Shown: in pieces, positions 61,521-64,000 of the stretch | How positions within the stretch are numbered: position 1 is the stretch's first letter | How the letters are laid out: each line of letters opens with the position of its first letter | Assembly: GCF_022836935.1 (NCBI RefSeq) | Contig: NZ_CP083239.1 | Location: 744,001 to 808,000 of the forward strand | Origin: Ancylobacter polymorphus | GTDB lineage: Bacteria; Pseudomonadota; Alphaproteobacteria; Rhizobiales; Xanthobacteraceae | Direction of reading: 5' to 3' | DNA length: 64,000 nucleotides | Position numbers and translations under genes: made by a program | Notes under the pieces: generated by a model | The model's database searches: none | Told to the model about the DNA's origin: nothing | The model's input: the letters and a program-made list of their open reading frames with translations, nothing else

Positions 61521-63868
61521 CAGGCTGCCTGCTTTTGATCGGCAGCGGGCACCGGGATCGCAAGGCCCAACTCTTTTTGTCGCTTACGAAGTTGCTCCCG
61601 TAACCATAGTAGCCCTTCTTGAATATAGAAGGGAGGTTTGAGTGATTTGCCTTCTTCCAACTCAAGGAGGTCAAGCGCGAGCTCCGCTTTACTGCCTACC
61701 TCCAAGCTTTTGCCAATGGCTATTCCCAGCGCTGCTACGCTTGCGCTGTTGTTTACTGCGTCCTTGAACTTCTTGAGAAGGCCGGTTCCGTTCACGGTAT
61801 TGAAGAGGTTGATGTTGGCGAAGACCAATGCGTCTTCCAACGTATAAGCTAGGGCTTCTTCGGTCGTGCCGTTGAAGCTGACTTGGACAGGGCATTGGTA
61901 AGCGACCCGAACGGAGAACTGTCTTGCGGCATCGTACAACTCCTTGTCCGGTTCCGTCTTATCTAGAAGTTCGTCGATTTTATCAGTTTTAGGATGCCAG
62001 GATTTTAGAGTCTGATTTCTTGAGGTCTGCCCTGCGGCTCGCTGAGGCCTGGCCGACTTTCCATCGGTCCCCACCGCGTCAATATCGGTAATTATGAGGG
62101 TGGGAAGCGCGAGATTCTCGATCAGGCCTTTCAAGCGATGAGCGTGGCTTCCACCGATCTCAAGCCACGTGACATAACATTCCTGGAGGAAATGGAATTC
62201 GGCGTGTTCACGAATGAAATATGGTGTGAGGATACGCTCGGCGGGCCCTTCGATCAGAACAGCCGCGTCCGCAAAGAACAGATCGCAATGCGTCACCTTG
62301 AGGTAACGGGTGACGAACCTTTTGGTCTCTTCGTTCGGACCAAAGGTGCTTGCGACGTTTACGACGCAAGAGGTCGGGATATCGTTATTGCCTGCTGCGA
62401 TGCGGCGGAAGTAGCGAAGGGAGGAAAACTCGCATTCATGCGCGATATGGCTTGAATGCGTACTTACGATCAGTTGCGTATTCAGTTCCGTCTTCTTGCC
62501 TAGCTCGGGATGATTTCGAAGAATCTTGTAGGCTTGACGAATGAAAACCTGTTGCACCTGCGTATGCAGGTGTGCTTCGGGTTCCTCGATCAGAACCAGA
62601 TGAAGGGGAGCCTGAGATGCCTTGCCTGAGGCCGTCGCTTTCGACTGCGCTTTGCGGACCAGCATCCACGCGTCACGAAAACTCATCAGCCGGAACACCA
62701 TCGATATCAAGTTCTGATATCCGAGCCCGTTTGAATCCTCCGGCAGATGGAGATCTGAAACGACGGCACCGTTTGTCATTTGGATAACGTAACGAACCGC
62801 GGACTCATGATTGAGTCCTTCAACCGGTCGAAGCCGGGTCGAAATACTCAACTTCGGATCACTCACACCTGGATAGCCAAGTTGTTCCATCTCTTGCAGC
62901 GCGGCCTTGAATCCGTCCTCAAGGCGCGCGTCAAAGGCCTTCTGAGCATCTTCGATTGCCTGGAGCGCCTGAAGGTCTTGCGCGTCGGGATAGTCTAGCG
63001 GATTCAAATGTCGGTCGTAGTAACGGCGAAGCTGAGCAGAGAGCTTCCGCGTGCCTGTAGCGGTGACCGAACCCTGGTCCTCGTCATCAATGAATCCATC
63101 GGTTTCACTTCCAAACCCGCGCTGAGCACTGATTTCATTTATACGAATGAGCCCATTAAAGGGATCATCTTCTAAGGCGGTGGCGTCCGGGGTAAGCGCT
63201 TGAGGTTTCGCAATGCCGTGCTCCGGATCTGCAAGAAGGTCAGGATTTAATATGTACGCCTTGACGGTAAAAGACTGATTCAATCGTCGCTGCAAGAAAT
63301 CAGCCAAGTCTTTGGGCCAAAGCGCTACCGTGATTGCAGGAAGAGACACAGTCGCTTGGTCTGCCGCGGAGTTTGCTGAGGCTGGCACTACAGCAGCCGC
63401 CGATTGGTACGCAGCTTTCGCTTCATCTCTCGCTGTCAGATACTGCTTCTGCAACTCGGCAGCATCTTTTGGTTCGAAGCGTAGACGAACACCGAGGGTG
63501 CCGCCTGTCCAATCGAGTTTGGGCAGTATTTTCTGGACATAATGGATTTCGTTCGGCTCCACGTGAAGCCATATGTCCAGTGCTGGCAGCACGCTCTGCC
63601 AATCGGGATCGGGAAGCGGTTGACCAGTAGCAAAAGCAGTTTCCCAACTGGTGCCCATTGCGATAATGGCAGGCCAGTGAGATACCGTGAAATCATTGAG
63701 GTTGAAGCTTTTTCGTTCTCGCTCTACCAGGAAATATCGGAGAGCTACCATTGCAGAAGTTTTTCCACTGTTATTGGCGCCAACAAACACTGTCTTATCT
63801 TTGGCAAAACTAACGCGCGTTGACCGCAGTTTTCTAAAGTTAGCAATCTCGACAAACTCGATGCGCAT
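61520..63868 (-). CDS. OLD-family ATPase/TOPRIM nuclease (GajA-like, class 2 OLD)
   Basis: The 782-aa protein has Walker A GANNSGKT (30-37), an ABC-type signature region GLGYQNLISM (381-390), Walker B LVLIEEPEAHLH (424-435), and a switch histidine STHSSH (469-474). The TOPRIM nuclease part has E540/E544 (AVLIEGPAERIL) and D595/D597 (IITDIDAVG). This is the OLD architecture; the adjacent UvrD-like gene puts it in class 2 (Gabija GajA). It is longer than GajA (578 aa), with extra sequence at about 140-300. The frame and motifs are intact. Confidence 0.85.
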   Translation of the reverse strand: MRIEFVEIANFRKLRSTRVSFAKDKTVFVGANNSGKTSAMVALRYFLVERERKSFNLNDFTVSHWPAIIAMGTSWETAFATGQPLPDPDWQSVLPALDIWLHVEPNEIHYVQKILPKLDWTGGTLGVRLRFEPKDAAELQKQYLTARDEAKAAYQSAAAVVPASANSAADQATVSLPAITVALWPKDLADFLQRRLNQSFTVKAYILNPDLLADPEHGIAKPQALTPDATALEDDPFNGLIRINEISAQRGFGSETDGFIDDEDQGSVTATGTRKLSAQLRRYYDRHLNPLDYPDAQDLQALQAIEDAQKAFDARLEDGFKAALQEMEQLGYPGVSDPKLSISTRLRPVEGLNHESAVRYVIQMTNGAVVSDLHLPEDSNGLGYQNLISMVFRLMSFRDAWMLVRKAQSKATASGKASQAPLHLVLIEEPEAHLHTQVQQVFIRQAYKILRNHPELGKKTELNTQLIVSTHSSHIAHECEFSSLRYFRRIAAGNNDIPTSCVVNVASTFGPNEETKRFVTRYLKVTHCDLFFADAAVLIEGPAERILTPYFIREHAEFHFLQECYVTWLEIGGSHAHRLKGLIENLALPTLIITDIDAVGTDGKSARPQRAAGQTSRNQTLKSWHPKTDKIDELLDKTEPDKELYDAARQFSVRVAYQCPVQVSFNGTTEEALAYTLEDALVFANINLFNTVNGTGLLKKFKDAVNNSASVAALGIAIGKSLEVGSKAELALDLLELEEGKSLKPPFYIQEGLLWLREQLRKRQKELGLAIPVPAADQKQAA

Positions 63869-64000
63869 TCTGTTCCCCCCTCCAGCGTCCCAAGTATAAG
63901 TGCAGACAGCCCCATCGCAACTGACAGCTGTGAGGTTTTTAGAGCGTTACCCGGTTCTTGTGTTTGCATCGCCTCACTTTTCAATTGCCTCGGATAAGAC
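63869..64000. promoter_or_regulatory. upstream region of the OLD-like gene
   Basis: These 132 bases precede the OLD start codon and should hold the operon promoter. GGAGGGGGGAACAG lies just before the ATG as a ribosome-binding site. I see no further gene before the edge. Confidence 0.35.

Larger units (their letters stand above)
56172..64000. other. probable genomic island, right side open
   Basis: From the tRNA-Ser to the window end the DNA has lower GC, more AT-ending codons and only accessory genes: DUF4238, a CoiA-like fragment, an IS21 element and a Gabija-like nuclease/helicase pair. Everything left of the tRNA is core-like. No integrase is in view, so the island type is unresolved. 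Confidence 0.6.

Noticed and set aside
1..64000. CRISPR arrays
   Set aside because: No evenly spaced direct repeats and no cas genes were seen.
1..64000. rRNA genes
   Set aside because: No rRNA-like stretches were seen.

Overview
This window is chromosomal DNA of a high-GC alphaproteobacterium, most likely order Hyphomicrobiales (Rhizobiales), with a Xanthobacteraceae-like flavour (Ancylobacter/Starkeya/Xanthobacter). The evidence is the ChvI-ChvG-HprK-EIIA(Man)-HPr locus, the imuA-imuB-dnaE2 mutagenesis cassette, two alphaproteobacterial LexA boxes (GTTC-N7-GTTC), and ExoD, DUF983 and SapC family genes. No species call is possible by reading alone.

Layout. 1-9.9 kb: an SOS-box-preceded radical SAM gene, a small glycosyltransferase, a zinc peptidase-moaB pair, a quinone-type detoxification pair (hydrolase plus ring-cleaving dioxygenase) divergent from a LysR regulator, an OhrR-like MarR regulator, and a SorC-type regulator followed by a SAF-domain dehydrogenase. 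9.9-15.8 kb: imuA-imuB-dnaE2 with a LexA box at its promoter. 15.8-24.8 kb: a lipid-linked glycosylation group (GT2, GT39, GtrA) divergent from a ChbG/HpnK deacetylase, then DUF983, ExoD, a short Hsp70-like ATPase and an aldehyde dehydrogenase. 25-30.3 kb: a tandem-PAS protein with a degenerate GGDEF domain, a VOC protein, fpr, a GNAT acetyltransferase and membrane proteins. 30.3-38.4 kb: ahcY behind a 24-bp palindrome, then the PTS/HprK/ChvGI block, hugZ, and a full-length PEP carboxykinase relative that has lost most catalytic residues. 38.5-43.1 kb: nhaD, recR, an AmpG-type permease and sapC. 43.3-50.1 kb: a three-gene set of two transglutaminases around a circularly permuted ATP-grasp/alpha-E fusion. 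50.4-55 kb: an RND efflux pump without an outer-membrane gene. 56.08 kb: tRNA-Ser(GGA).

From the tRNA-Ser to the right edge the sequence changes: it is visibly less GC-rich and holds no housekeeping genes. It contains a DUF4238 protein, an uncharacterised 180-aa protein coupled to a truncated CoiA-like nuclease, a complete IS21-family element, the first 147 codons of a UvrD-like helicase, and an intact OLD-family ATPase/TOPRIM nuclease. OLD followed by UvrD is the Gabija (class 2 OLD) anti-phage arrangement. The IS21 element cuts off both the helicase and the CoiA-like gene, and no target duplication is visible. This points to an IS-associated deletion that has broken the system.

The most interesting signals are the PEPCK-like pseudoenzyme in the place normally held by pckA beside chvI, the IS-broken Gabija-like operon in a tRNA-Ser-bounded island, the LexA box on the radical SAM gene, the transglutaminase/ATP-grasp/alpha-E set, and the ahcY operator palindrome.
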